From Prevotella sp. (GTDB taxonomy: Bacteria > Bacteroidota > Bacteroidia > Bacteroidales > Bacteroidaceae), in assembly GCA_017615355.1 (NCBI GenBank), contig JAGAAJ010000093.1:1-39303 (forward strand): a stretch of 39,303 nt of DNA. The letters run 5' to 3'. The notes beneath the pieces are model-generated. The model was not told the origin of the DNA, did no database searches, and saw nothing but the letters and a program-made list of their open reading frames with translations. This document shows positions 18,147-26,248 of the stretch, one piece after another. The translations under genes and the position numbers were made by a program. Every line of letters starts with the position of its first letter. Positions within the stretch are counted from its first letter, which is position 1.

Positions 18147-19562
18147 ATGAAGTTTCCTATATACATAGCAAAACGCTATTTAAAAATACGTTATCTCTTC
18201 ATTTGTGTCATCTGTGATGCATTGCTGATAGCCTGTGCAATAGGATTCTTGTTGGCAATTGTTCTGGGTATTGCTATAAAACCTCAACTGCTTCTATGGG
18301 CTGTTTACTCAACTATTCTTGCAATTCCACCAGCTTTGATTCTTTACTTTTTAGTAAAGAAAAATAAGCTTAATATTATCAATATCATCAGCAGCATCTC
18401 AACGCTCGGCGTCGCCGTAGCCTCGATGGCGATGGTGGTGACGCTGAGCGTGTTCAACGGCTTCAGCGACCTCGTGGCCTCGCTCTTCACCAACTTCGAC
18501 CCGCAGCTGGAGATCACCCCTACAGAGGGCAAGACGGCGCCTGCCGACGACCCCGTCCTCACCAGCATCCGCCAGCTGCCCGAGATAGAGGTGGCCACCG
18601 AGTGCGTCGAAGACCAGGCGCTGGCCGTCTATAAAGACCGTCAGGCGATGGTGACCGTGAAGGGCGTGGAAGACAACTTCGAGCAGCTCACCCATATCAA
18701 CGACATCCTGCAGGGCGACGGCCATTTCGAGCTGCATGCTGCCGAACTGCAGTACGGCATCCCAGGCATCCGCCTGGCTGAGGCGCTGGGCATGGGCTAC
18801 CGCTACGACACCCTCTTCATCTATGCACCGCGACGTGTGGGACAGCTCGACCTCAACGACCCCGAGGACGGCTTTGTACGCGAATCCGACGGCAACGTGC
18901 CCATCCTCTACTCGCCTGGCGTCATCTTCAGCGTGCAGCAGTCGAAATACGACAACCGCTACATCCTCACCAGCGTCGGCTTCGCCCGTCGCATCTTCGA
19001 CCAGCAGGGCATGCTCTCGTCATTGGAGCTGCGCCTGAAGCCCGGCAGCAACTTCGAGGCCGTGAAGAGCTACATCAAAGAGCTGGCTGGCACGAAATAT
19101 CAGGTGCGCGACCGCTACGAGCAGCAGGACGACACCTTCAGCATCATGAAGATCGAGAAGCTCGTGGCCTACCTCTTCCTCACCTTCATCCTCATCGTGG
19201 CCTGCTTCAACGTCATCGGCTCCCTCTCGATGCTCATCATCGACAAGCGCGACGACGTCAGCACCCTGCGCGCCCTGGGAGCCAACGACAAGCAGATCTC
19301 CCGCATCTTCCTGCTCGAAGGCTGGCTCATCGCCGCCGTAGGCGCCGTCATAGGCATCCTCATCGGCCTCCTGCTCTGCTGGCTGCAGCAGCAGTACGGG
19401 CTCATCGCCCTGGGGCAGTCCGAGGGCTCCTTCGTGGTCAATGCCTATCCCGTCAGCGTCCATCCCTGGGACATCGTCATCGTCTTCCTCACCGTGATGG
19501 CCGTCAGCTTCCTCGCCGCCTGGTATCCCGTCCACCATTTCTCCCGTCGCCTGCTGTCGTGA
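18147..19562 (+). CDS. FtsX-like ABC transporter permease of the LolC/LolE type with an N-terminal insertion
   Basis: This 471-residue inner-membrane protein resembles LolC/E permeases, which release lipoproteins from the inner membrane with the LolD ATPase. The conserved start KFPIYIAKRYL (2-12) normally runs directly into NIINIISSISTLGVAVASMA, the first transmembrane segment, here at 76-95. Between them lie about 60 extra hydrophobic residues (13-72) with two predicted membrane segments, encoded by DNA much richer in A+T than the rest of the gene. A periplasmic domain (about 110-330) and three C-terminal membrane helices (about 337-360, 392-415, 442-463) follow normally. It is the last gene of the pdxY-rbfA cluster. 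The ATPase partner is not in the window. Confidence 0.85.
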   Translation: MKFPIYIAKRYLKIRYLFICVICDALLIACAIGFLLAIVLGIAIKPQLLLWAVYSTILAIPPALILYFLVKKNKLNIINIISSISTLGVAVASMAMVVTLSVFNGFSDLVASLFTNFDPQLEITPTEGKTAPADDPVLTSIRQLPEIEVATECVEDQALAVYKDRQAMVTVKGVEDNFEQLTHINDILQGDGHFELHAAELQYGIPGIRLAEALGMGYRYDTLFIYAPRRVGQLDLNDPEDGFVRESDGNVPILYSPGVIFSVQQSKYDNRYILTSVGFARRIFDQQGMLSSLELRLKPGSNFEAVKSYIKELAGTKYQVRDRYEQQDDTFSIMKIEKLVAYLFLTFILIVACFNVIGSLSMLIIDKRDDVSTLRALGANDKQISRIFLLEGWLIAAVGAVIGILIGLLLCWLQQQYGLIALGQSEGSFVVNAYPVSVHPWDIVIVFLTVMAVSFLAAWYPVHHFSRRLLS

Positions 19563-19584
19563 GGGTGCGACTCTCACCTTTTTC

Positions 19585-19610
19585 GTACCTTTGGCTTGCG
19601 CCGAAGGTAC
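19585..19610 (+). terminator. Hairpin after the LolC/E-type permease gene
   Basis: Arms GTACCTTTGGC (19585-19595) and GCCGAAGGTAC (19600-19610) pair over 11 bp with one G-U wobble around a TTGC loop, followed by TTTCGTTCG. It lies 22 bp after the stop codon and before the tRNA promoter, where an operon terminator is expected. The T-tract is short and interrupted. Confidence 0.55.
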
Positions 19611-19647
19611 TTTCGTTCGAAAATGCTAAAGAAATATCAGTTTTTCT

Positions 19648-19679
19648 TTTGCATTTTGCTCACTTATTCGTACCTTTGC
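19648..19679 (+). promoter_or_regulatory. Promoter of tRNA-Arg(CCU)
   Basis: TTTG (19648-19651), a 19-bp spacer, then TACCTTTGC (19671-19679) is a full Bacteroidetes promoter. It ends 16 bp before the mature tRNA 5' end. Confidence 0.85.
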
Positions 19680-19695
19680 AGCCGCAATAGCTGAT

Positions 19696-19767
19696 GCCCT
19701 GATAGTTAAATGGATATAACAAGGCTCTCCTAAAGCTTAGTTCCGAGTTCGATTCTCGGTCGGGGTA
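19696..19767 (+). tRNA. tRNA-Arg (anticodon CCU)
   Basis: The 72 bases fold as a cloverleaf: acceptor GCCCTGA with TCGGGGT (two wobble pairs), D stem GTTA/TAAC, anticodon stem AGGCT/AGCTT with loop CTCCTAA giving anticodon CCT, a 4-base variable region, and T stem CCGAG/CTCGG with loop TTCGATT. The discriminator is A and CCA is not encoded. It reads AGG arginine codons. tRNA genes are common integration targets, and an integrase gene lies 0.9 kb downstream, but no second copy of the tRNA 3' end was seen in the window. Confidence 0.95.
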
Positions 19768-19902
19768 CGAAGAGATTTTCGCAAGTTATGTTATACCAGC
19801 GGGTTATATCTTCATTCCCTTTTCAATGACGTTAATATGTCGTTAATTTGGCGCGGTAAAAAGCCAAATTTCGTTCATGTGTTAATGAGTGTAAAACCAA
19901 AT

Positions 19903-19934
19903 TTTGCGCATTCGGTGTTTGTTTGTACCTTTGC
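19903..19934 (+). promoter_or_regulatory. Promoter of the candidate 6S RNA
   Basis: TTTG (19903-19906), a 19-bp spacer and TACCTTTGC (19926-19934) form a complete Bacteroidetes promoter. No open frame of interest follows; the predicted start falls at the first base pairs of a long self-complementary RNA. Confidence 0.85.
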
Positions 19935-19935
19935 C

Positions 19936-20112
19936 ATTGGTTACAAATCGCAGTAATCTGCGTCGCGGGGGAGGCGGTTATCTCCTTACCTTATTAATGA
20001 CATAAGAGCTGCATGTGGCATTTTTTGCCCGAGTAGTTTCTTTACTTATACCAATGAGGCGGCTGCCCTCCTGAAATTCAGGCTCCCTGCGAGACTGCGA
20101 TTTGTAACCAAC
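19936..20112 (+). ncRNA. ssrS: Structured RNA, probable 6S RNA
   Basis: A perfect 18-bp inverted repeat closes the region: TTGGTTACAAATCGCAGT (19937-19954) and its complement (20094-20111). Inside it, CGCGGGGGAG can pair with CTCCCTGCG. A small hairpin CCTGAAATTCAGG stands on the 3' side of the internal region, as in E. coli 6S RNA, where a similar hairpin sits in the 3' strand of the central bubble. The length (about 177 nt), long closing stem and strong dedicated promoter all fit 6S RNA, which binds the housekeeping RNA polymerase by mimicking an open promoter. The call rests on architecture, not on an alignment; another structured RNA is possible. Confidence 0.6.
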
Positions 20113-20384
20113 GGGATGTGCAGCCGTCTAACTGTGTCAGAGTGTTCCGGCTCTTCCGGACAAAGTAAAGAGATTGAGAATATGATAGAGGTTTTTGTCA
20201 GAAAAGAGTGCAATACAACCATAAAGGAATGTGCTGCACAGATCCGTGGTTTTGTGCAATAATTGGGCTCCTTGAGGGCAAAACGGTCGTAAAAGTGTTA
20301 AATCAAGAGTTTGTTGTAAAAAATTATAGAGACAGACCTTGTTCATATTTACTTTTGCTGAAAAATTTCAAAACCACATTAATT
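20112..20384. other. Intergenic stretch between the probable 6S RNA and the mobile element genes
   Basis: No convincing gene is seen. It contains a short TCCGG/CCGGA hairpin (about 20144-20158) that could terminate the upstream RNA, then A+T-rich DNA. The -7-like element TACTTTTGC at 20350-20358 stands before the excisionase-like gene. The left end of the mobile element probably lies in here, but no att repeat was identified. Confidence 0.4.
20350..20358 (+). promoter_or_regulatory. Promoter -7 element of the excisionase-like gene
   Basis: TACTTTTGC fits TAnnTTTG and lies 27 bp before the ATG at 20385. The longer open frame from 20208 would run through it, so translation from 20385 is favoured. 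Confidence 0.6.
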
Positions 20385-20666
20385 ATGAAGAAAATAGAAG
20401 AACGTATCGAAGAGCTGGAGACCATGGTCTACCAGTCTAAGAATGTGCTTACATTCAACGAAGCAAGTAAGTTCATTGGTATTAGCAAGAGCTATCTTTA
20501 CAAGCTCACGTCAGCAGGTCTTATCCCCCACTACAAGCCATCGGGCAAGATGATCTTTTTTGAAAAGTCGGCATTAGAGAGGTGGATGCGACAAAATCCC
20601 ATATCAACGATTGAGATGGTTGGAGATATGGCAAATGACTATATCATGAACAATCCCCTTGGATAA
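20385..20666 (+). CDS. Excisionase-like helix-turn-helix protein
   Basis: This 93-residue protein starts with a short helical segment and carries a MerR/excisionase-type winged helix: LTFNEASKFIGISKSYLYKL is the recognition helix-turn-helix, and HYKPSGKMIFFEKSALERWM the wing. Such proteins accompany tyrosine recombinases in Bacteroidetes integrative and mobilizable elements, where they direct excision or regulate the element. The integrase gene follows after 15 bp, so the two form a unit. The start is chosen at ATG 20385 because a -7 element lies just upstream. Confidence 0.8.
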   Translation: MKKIEERIEELETMVYQSKNVLTFNEASKFIGISKSYLYKLTSAGLIPHYKPSGKMIFFEKSALERWMRQNPISTIEMVGDMANDYIMNNPLG

Positions 20667-20681
20667 TAAAAACTGACAACG

Positions 20682-21860
20682 ATGAAAGAGACAAGAGGAA
20701 AGAACAAGAACCTAATAGAAGCTGGCAATCCCAGACTTTTAAAGCGAGCATTGAAAGGAGGAACTGAATACTACCTTTATCTGGAGTATCACTATGGTTA
20801 TAACCATGAGAACGGTTCTTCCATCAGACGAGTCGAAAGCTTATCGCTGCGCATCATGGCATCGCCCAAAAAGGCTGCTGATAAACAGCGGAATAAGGAA
20901 ACCATAGAACTGGCAAAGCGCATCCGCTATGAGCGTTCTCAGGAGTTCCTGGAAAGTAAGGAAGGCTATCGTCTTCGAAAAGACCAGTCCGTCAATTTCC
21001 TCTCTTATTTCGAGGCATACATCAAAAAATACAATAAAAAGGATGTACGCGTGTTAGAGATGGCTTTGCGTGACTTCAAGAAGTTTCTCACGGAGCAATA
21101 CCCTTACTACGCCCAGCGCATTGAACCGCGCCAGATGACTAAGCAGATGATGGAAGCCTTTGCCAAATTTCTTTTGGAGCATCATCGTGGTACTGGTGTA
21201 GCCTCTGTCTATAGGAGATTCAAAAAAGTGGTGAACCGAGGCGTAGCAGAAGGATTATTCAAGGATAGCCCTTGCAAAGGCATCATTGTAGACAGCAAGG
21301 AAGATATGCTGGTGAAAGACATACTCAGTGAAGAAGAACTGAAAAAACTCTTCGCTACCCACTATGACCGTGAAAATCGTGTCATCCGTCGGGCTTTTGC
21401 CATGACATGCTTTTCTGGCATTCGCTTCTGTGACCTAAAAGTCCTGACGTATGGTGATGCAGACTACGAAAACCGTGTTATCTCCTTCCGTCAACGCAAG
21501 ACCGATGGACACAGCAAGAAGAGCGGCGTGGTGATTCCTCTCAATGATATGTTGCTCGAAATCATTGGGCCGAAGCCAACCGATGCAACTGATGACACGC
21601 TAATTTTCCCTCTGCCCTCCATGGAATCTTGCCTGAAGTCATTGCGTTTTTGGGTGAAACAGGCTGGCATCAAAAAGCACATCACCTGGCACTGTGGGCG
21701 ACACACCTTCGGCACCCAGTTGTTGGCCAACGGTGCAAACATCAAGGTTGTAGCTGATCTTCTCGGTCATTCATCGCTGAAATATGTTAACACCTATGTT
21801 CGAGCTGTAGACGAGCAAAAGAAGAAAGCGCTAGACAGTCTTCCCAAAATTGAACTGTGA
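20682..21860 (+). CDS. int: Tyrosine recombinase / integrase of a Bacteroidetes mobile element
   Basis: This 392-residue site-specific recombinase has an N-terminal arm-binding region, a SAM-like core-binding domain (about 100-205) and a catalytic domain (about 215-390). The catalytic residues are visible: Arg248 in SGIRFCDL, His337 and Arg340 in WHCGRHTFG, His363 in LGHSS and Tyr372 in YVNTYVRAV. All five are intact, so the enzyme looks functional. It belongs to the type that integrates NBU-like and other mobilizable Bacteroidetes elements at a specific site. It lies directly behind an excisionase-like gene and before the DUF3987-type gene. Confidence 0.93.
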   Translation: MKETRGKNKNLIEAGNPRLLKRALKGGTEYYLYLEYHYGYNHENGSSIRRVESLSLRIMASPKKAADKQRNKETIELAKRIRYERSQEFLESKEGYRLRKDQSVNFLSYFEAYIKKYNKKDVRVLEMALRDFKKFLTEQYPYYAQRIEPRQMTKQMMEAFAKFLLEHHRGTGVASVYRRFKKVVNRGVAEGLFKDSPCKGIIVDSKEDMLVKDILSEEELKKLFATHYDRENRVIRRAFAMTCFSGIRFCDLKVLTYGDADYENRVISFRQRKTDGHSKKSGVVIPLNDMLLEIIGPKPTDATDDTLIFPLPSMESCLKSLRFWVKQAGIKKHITWHCGRHTFGTQLLANGANIKVVADLLGHSSLKYVNTYVRAVDEQKKKALDSLPKIEL

Positions 21861-21925
21861 TGAAACTAGAACAGAGAAATTACGTGGAGGAGCCGCAGAT
21901 GCGACGAACCTTCCATAGATGATGA

Positions 21926-21951
21926 AGTCCTGGGCATTTCGGCTCAGGACT
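21926..21951 (+). terminator. Hairpin after the integrase gene
   Basis: Arms AGTCCTGGGC (21926-21935) and GCTCAGGACT (21942-21951) pair over 10 bp with one wobble around ATTTCG. There is no T-tract after it. It may be an mRNA 3' stem or part of the element's recombination region; the role is uncertain. Confidence 0.4.
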
Positions 21952-22068
21952 CCACAAAAGCGCATCGGGAAGGTGCTAACTTTTCTACTCTTGGTCGGGT
22001 GCAAAGTTACGCATTTTTCCTGTACTATCCAAATATTCAAAGATAAACTTACCACTGTTACAGAAAAA

Positions 22069-23562
22069 ATGTGTTCAATAAACATTACTGAAGTGCTGGA
22101 ATATGCACAGCGGTTTCGTGGGGCCTTCCCGGAATTGCCCATGGACGGACTTACAGTCGAAGTCAAAGGTATTATCAGGCAGTTAGCAGCTGAGAAACAT
22201 GTCCCGACAAATTATGTCCTAGGAGCCGTATTAACTTCATTCGGGTGTGTCTTGGGCCGTAAGGTCGTCATAAGGGACGGTGCCTACTGGAACTATCCTA
22301 ACTTGTATTCATGTCAGGTGGGTTATGCCGGAAGCGGAAAGACTCCTTCTGTCCAGCATGTGTTGAAGCCCATCAAGGAGTTTGACGCGAAGGAAAAGAA
22401 GGAATACGTGAGGGAATTGCGCAGGGCGAAGGCAGACGGAAGTGAACAGCCTCCATTCAACTGTATCATTGTGTCGAACATTACGACGGAAAAGCTGTTC
22501 CGTATTCTCGACAAGAAGCAGAATGACCGGTTCAACACTGGCCTGCTCCTGCATTCCGGTGAATTGCTCAGCCACTTCGGCAACCTTGACCGTTACAACA
22601 GTGGCAATTCACGTCCCTTTTATCTCGATATGTACAGTTGCCAGGATATCAGTGTTGACAGAATGTACGATGATGAGGGTGTCCTCATTGAAAAGCCGTT
22701 TCTCAGCATCCTGGGTGACATTCAGCCAAGGGAGCTGAGGAGGATGTTTCCCGAGAACGACAGCAGCGGCTTCTTTTCACGCTGGTGTTTTTTCCTATCC
22801 AATGGGAAGTCGGAGCGTGTGCAAGAGAACGCCGTCTATATGAATCATTGGTGTGACACTATAGAAAGAGCAATAGAGATGCCTTCCATGGAACTGACAT
22901 TCTCAACAGAGGTTCTCCCCCTGTTGGAAAGCAACGATCAGGAACGCGAGATGCTTTGCGACTATCTGGCAGAATCCAACTCAGAGCTGGCAGAGTATAT
23001 TATCAAGCAGAACTATACGGTGCGAAGGATAGCGGGCATCGTGCACTCGTTGAACTCGATAGTAAAAGGATATGTTCCAAACCCTGAAATAGGAAAGGAT
23101 GTCTATGAGTATGCAGAGAATCTCGTCTCTTTCTTCATACGTGCAGCAGCTGTCGTTCAGCAAATGCGATCCGTAAGTAGTGTTGACAAACTGACAAGCA
23201 AGGCTCTGATACAAAAGGTGAACGAGAAACACCCCATCAAGAATATCTCGCAGTTTGCCGAATCGATAGGAGTGAGCAAGCAGTACGTCTCATCATGCAT
23301 CCTACGCAAGGACACGACGAGGTCGGAAAAGCACGAGCGTATGCTCGAGGATGCTTATTACAAGTGGGCTGAATACATCGTGAAGAACCATCAGACCTTA
23401 TTCTATTCGGTTGGCCGTTTGCCCACCATGGAGGAGGTTGAAAGCTGGCTGGTGTATGATGATGAAGTCATCAAGGCAACGCTGAAGAAGATGGAAGTCC
23501 ACCATCCTTCTGGGTATACCATCCTGTTCTCGCAGTTTGTGTCACAAAAACCTAAGTTGTAA
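22069..23562 (+). CDS. DUF3987-type P-loop ATPase of a mobile element
   Basis: This 497-residue protein has the Walker A sequence GYAGSGKT at residues 85-92, followed by a long region rich in charged residues, with ILGDIQPRELRRMF as a candidate Walker B/sensor region. The layout resembles DUF3987 proteins, which are found next to integrases and mobilization genes in Bacteroidetes elements and are thought to be replication-associated. Towards the end, ISQFAESIGVSKQYVSSCI looks like a helix-turn-helix. The open frame extends to 21919, but the ATG at 22069 starts just before the conserved part and is preferred. The direct function is unknown. Confidence 0.7.
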   Translation: MCSINITEVLEYAQRFRGAFPELPMDGLTVEVKGIIRQLAAEKHVPTNYVLGAVLTSFGCVLGRKVVIRDGAYWNYPNLYSCQVGYAGSGKTPSVQHVLKPIKEFDAKEKKEYVRELRRAKADGSEQPPFNCIIVSNITTEKLFRILDKKQNDRFNTGLLLHSGELLSHFGNLDRYNSGNSRPFYLDMYSCQDISVDRMYDDEGVLIEKPFLSILGDIQPRELRRMFPENDSSGFFSRWCFFLSNGKSERVQENAVYMNHWCDTIERAIEMPSMELTFSTEVLPLLESNDQEREMLCDYLAESNSELAEYIIKQNYTVRRIAGIVHSLNSIVKGYVPNPEIGKDVYEYAENLVSFFIRAAAVVQQMRSVSSVDKLTSKALIQKVNEKHPIKNISQFAESIGVSKQYVSSCILRKDTTRSEKHERMLEDAYYKWAEYIVKNHQTLFYSVGRLPTMEEVESWLVYDDEVIKATLKKMEVHHPSGYTILFSQFVSQKPKL

Positions 23563-23732
23563 TTGACAAGTTGACGCTCAAATCTCGGAAAGCGCCAATC
23601 TACAAAGGCGTTTTCCGAGATTTGTTTGTCAACCAAGCGCAAATAAAGGAAAACGGGTTTAGTTGACACCCGAAACCTGCTTTCCCCCTTTATATGAAGG
23701 TATTTCCACAAATTCCCATGTCAACTTGTCAA
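23563..23732. repeat. Nested inverted repeats between convergent mobile-element genes
   Basis: Perfect 13-bp inverted repeats TTGACAAGTTGAC (23563-23575) and GTCAACTTGTCAA (23720-23732) bracket the whole gap between the DUF3987-type gene and the winged-helix gene. Inside is an 18-bp stem with one G-U wobble (23579-23596 with 23607-23624, 10-nt loop). TTGAC-type cores recur, as GTCAAC near 23628 and GTTGAC near 23663. The inner stem could be a bidirectional terminator. The outer arms and repeated cores are more like binding sites. Confidence 0.75.
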
Positions 23733-23735
23733 CTA

Positions 23736-24188
23736 TTACACAGAAGTTTTGTTTTCTGGTGAAACAGGCTTGACCATCCTCTCAGGCTTTACGACAGGCC
23801 TGACTGCAGGGTCAATGGTGAAGAAGCGGTTCTTGACCGTACCCTGGCCTGTAAACCATACCGAGAGGCACTTCAGGGTGTGAACGGTGGTACGGTTCGA
23901 AGCCTTGGAGCTGAGGATGTCCATCTGGTTGAACTCCCAAATGATGCGGGTGGCCGTCTTACGGTCACAACCCCATGTCTCAGCCAGTTCAACTTTGGAG
24001 GCCATGAACTGGCCAGTATACAGGTATACCGAGAAGTTTTTCCTTTTCTCCTTTCTCGGATCCTTCGCGGCCATGCGCAGGAAAGTGACGAAACACTTCA
24101 TCCTGCTTATTCCCTGGCTCTCGTCAGCCAGATAGTCTATTTGTGCATCGTTGAGGGTGATGCTGTACCTTACATTGGTATATTCCAT
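23736..24188 (-). CDS. Hypothetical winged-helix-like protein of the mobile element
   Basis: This 150-residue protein is not a family I can name. The middle contains KVELAETWGCDRKTATRIIW, with the spacing of a helix-turn-helix, followed by residues that could form a wing (NQMDILSSKASNRTTVHTL). The tail is Pro- and Val-rich and looks disordered. It lies 77 bp after the relaxase gene on the same strand, so it is probably co-transcribed with it and may regulate replication or transfer of the element. The start ATG (24186-24188) has no competing upstream start. Confidence 0.6.
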   Translation of the reverse strand: MEYTNVRYSITLNDAQIDYLADESQGISRMKCFVTFLRMAAKDPRKEKRKNFSVYLYTGQFMASKVELAETWGCDRKTATRIIWEFNQMDILSSKASNRTTVHTLKCLSVWFTGQGTVKNRFFTIDPAVRPVVKPERMVKPVSPENKTSV

Positions 24189-24265
24189 ATTTCTATAGTT
24201 ATTGAAGTAAATAAGGAGGCGGGCATGTCGTGCCCCACCTGTAATTCATTATCACACGTAAGATT

Positions 24266-26173
24266 TTATCTCCTGTACCCACGCTTCCGTTCCTGGCGCG
24301 GTTCCTCACCGTCATCCGGCTCCAACATGTTCCTTGCCATGAGCAGGCAGCGCTTGCCGAATGTCAGGCTGTCCTCGTCTTTCTTGCGACCCCATCCTGA
24401 TTCAGGTGAGGAACCGCCTCCGCCTGAGGAGTCCATAATCGTCGTGGCGGCATCCATGTAGCCGAAGAACAGGCAGACTGCTGCAGCTGCGACATCATTG
24501 GCACAGTCGGCGATTCCGACACCCTGCTTTCCAAGCTGCACGACGCCATCTTCTGCTGCCAACTGCAGCACCTCGCCTTTCATGGAGAGGGAAAGGGGGC
24601 GATAGGCACTGGCGAAAGAAATCAGGTCCATGCCGCAGCCAATTCGTTCCTTTGCCGTCTTGCCCGTTGAGAGCGGCTTTCTGATGATATCCTTCTCTGC
24701 ACCCGTGAGCCAGTCGCGGTTGTCGTCCCTCTCGCAGAGGGTCTTGATGGCCTCCCACATGCCGTTCCACATCGTGCCCATCACGCGTAGAGCCTTCTCT
24801 TTCTCTTCCCTGTCTATAGCGTGCCATACTTTCTCTTCCTCCAAGCTACGCTCAGTCTGGCTCAGCTTTTCTTTGGTGCTGCCGAGTTTCTGGCTGGCTT
24901 CCCAGTATTTCCGATACCGCTGGCCGACCGATTCTGCTGTTGGTTCCATCTGGGGTTGCTTCATCCCGGCAGCGGTGTACATATCCCTGACGAATCTCCT
25001 CTTTCCTTCCTTTATACCACGTTCTTCTGACACCATCGCCTCGGCAGTCCTTTCCTCAAGTGCCGCTTCCAGTTCCCTGATTCTCGATTCAAGTCCGGGC
25101 ACGCGTTCTGCTATCGGCTTGAGGTGCTCAATGGTGGCCCGTAGCTGTCGGTCGGTTTCCTGAAGCTGTCTGATGGTTTTCTTCTGTTCGGCATTCAGGC
25201 GGTATTCGCCAAACCAGCGGTTTTCCACCTTTTCCAAGTCAGACTGCAGCTCGTTCATCTCAGCCAGTTTGCCGTTCAGTTCCTCTGTCGCATGGTCAAG
25301 TTTCGACTGCTTGCCGGCAATCTTCTCGTCTATCTCGGACAGCTCCTTGTCTTTCTTGTTCTTCTCGGTATAACCCTCGATGAGGTCAGCCTCTATGCTC
25401 TTCCGCTCTCTCGTCAGATTGTCAATCATGGTCTGCAGGCTCTTTACCTTCTTCACGGAGTTGGCAAGCTCCAAGGAGATGCGCTGGCTCTCCATGACCA
25501 TCTTGTAGGTGTCGGAATCGAGGTACTTCCGCTTCGAGGGAGTTCCGCGCTCCATGTCGAGTGCCTTGGCCAATTCGTCCTCCATTGTCCGCATCACCTT
25601 ACGGTCGAGGTTGATGCAGCGTGCCTCGTCGTGGTCGAACCAGTCGAAGAGCACATGGGCGTGGTAGTTGGGCTTCCAGTATTCATAGTTGCCGAAAGCA
25701 TTGAGTCGTTTCCACTCCTTGCCGTCGTTGCGCTCATACATCTCTTCGCATTGTCCCTGTTTCTCATCGAGTTCTGCCCAGTGGCCTTCGTCCATGTGAA
25801 TGTAGATGCCCACGGGGCGGATGCCGTAGCTTTGGTGACACCAGTCGGCCCAGGCCTTCACCTGCTCTATCGTAGTGTCCTCCTTGATGACCACCACGGC
25901 CTCCTTCACCGGCTCTGCGTTCTTGGGCAAGGTCTTGTGCATCTTGTACTCGCCGTACTTGCCCTTGACGGTTCTCTCCTTGGCTGCGTACTCACGCTCG
26001 GCCTGCTTCTGCATCTGGTAGACCGATTTCTTGTCCTCCACCTCCCAGATCCACTTGGTTCTGTCCTCCGGCTGCAGTTCGGGCCGGGGATGTTCAAGGT
26101 GCTTCTCCCGGCGGTTGTGCCGCTCGGCGTTCACGGCCGCCGCCTTGATGTGCTTTGAAGTTTTCTTTCCCAT
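24266..26173 (-). CDS. Mobilization relaxase, MobV-like with split active-site motifs
   Basis: This 635-residue protein has an N-terminal relaxase domain (about 1-215). HMDEG at residues 126-130 and YHAH at 170-173 in KPNYHAHVLFDW correspond to the HxDE and HxH metal-binding parts of MobV/Pre-type relaxases. In MobM of pMV158 these sit together (HMDESTPHMH), while here about 40 residues separate them. A long coiled coil follows (about 225-430), then a C-terminal region with a Gly/Ser-rich stretch. Such enzymes nick DNA at oriT to start conjugative mobilization by a helper element. The start at 26173 lies 10 bp below a -7-like element. Confidence 0.8.
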   Translation of the reverse strand: MGKKTSKHIKAAAVNAERHNRREKHLEHPRPELQPEDRTKWIWEVEDKKSVYQMQKQAEREYAAKERTVKGKYGEYKMHKTLPKNAEPVKEAVVVIKEDTTIEQVKAWADWCHQSYGIRPVGIYIHMDEGHWAELDEKQGQCEEMYERNDGKEWKRLNAFGNYEYWKPNYHAHVLFDWFDHDEARCINLDRKVMRTMEDELAKALDMERGTPSKRKYLDSDTYKMVMESQRISLELANSVKKVKSLQTMIDNLTRERKSIEADLIEGYTEKNKKDKELSEIDEKIAGKQSKLDHATEELNGKLAEMNELQSDLEKVENRWFGEYRLNAEQKKTIRQLQETDRQLRATIEHLKPIAERVPGLESRIRELEAALEERTAEAMVSEERGIKEGKRRFVRDMYTAAGMKQPQMEPTAESVGQRYRKYWEASQKLGSTKEKLSQTERSLEEEKVWHAIDREEKEKALRVMGTMWNGMWEAIKTLCERDDNRDWLTGAEKDIIRKPLSTGKTAKERIGCGMDLISFASAYRPLSLSMKGEVLQLAAEDGVVQLGKQGVGIADCANDVAAAAVCLFFGYMDAATTIMDSSGGGGSSPESGWGRKKDEDSLTFGKRCLLMARNMLEPDDGEEPRQERKRGYRR

Positions 26174-26182
26174 AGTTGTAAA

Positions 26183-26190
26183 CAAATCTA
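26183..26190 (-). promoter_or_regulatory. Promoter -7 element of the relaxase gene
   Basis: On the minus strand TAGATTTG matches TAnnTTTG and lies 9 bp before the relaxase ATG at 26173. This would give an almost leaderless mRNA, so the call is tentative. Confidence 0.4.
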
Positions 26191-26248
26191 AGTTAAAGTC
26201 AGGTGAGACAACTTGTGTCGAACTGACGGCTTTATGACGTGCTTGCAC

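Noticed and set aside
19585-19593. A -7-like TACCTTTGG before the tRNA promoter
   Set aside because: It is one arm of an 11-bp hairpin after the permease gene, and a better promoter lies 85 bp downstream.
19760-19790. Duplicate of the tRNA-Arg 3' end as an att site
   Set aside because: I found no second copy of TTCGATTCTCGGTCGGGGT in the window, so integration into this tRNA is not supported.
21999-22007. A minus-strand -7-like element (plus-strand GCAAAGTTA) upstream of the DUF3987-type gene
   Set aside because: It would transcribe antisense into the integrase with no gene to serve; no -33 partner was confirmed.
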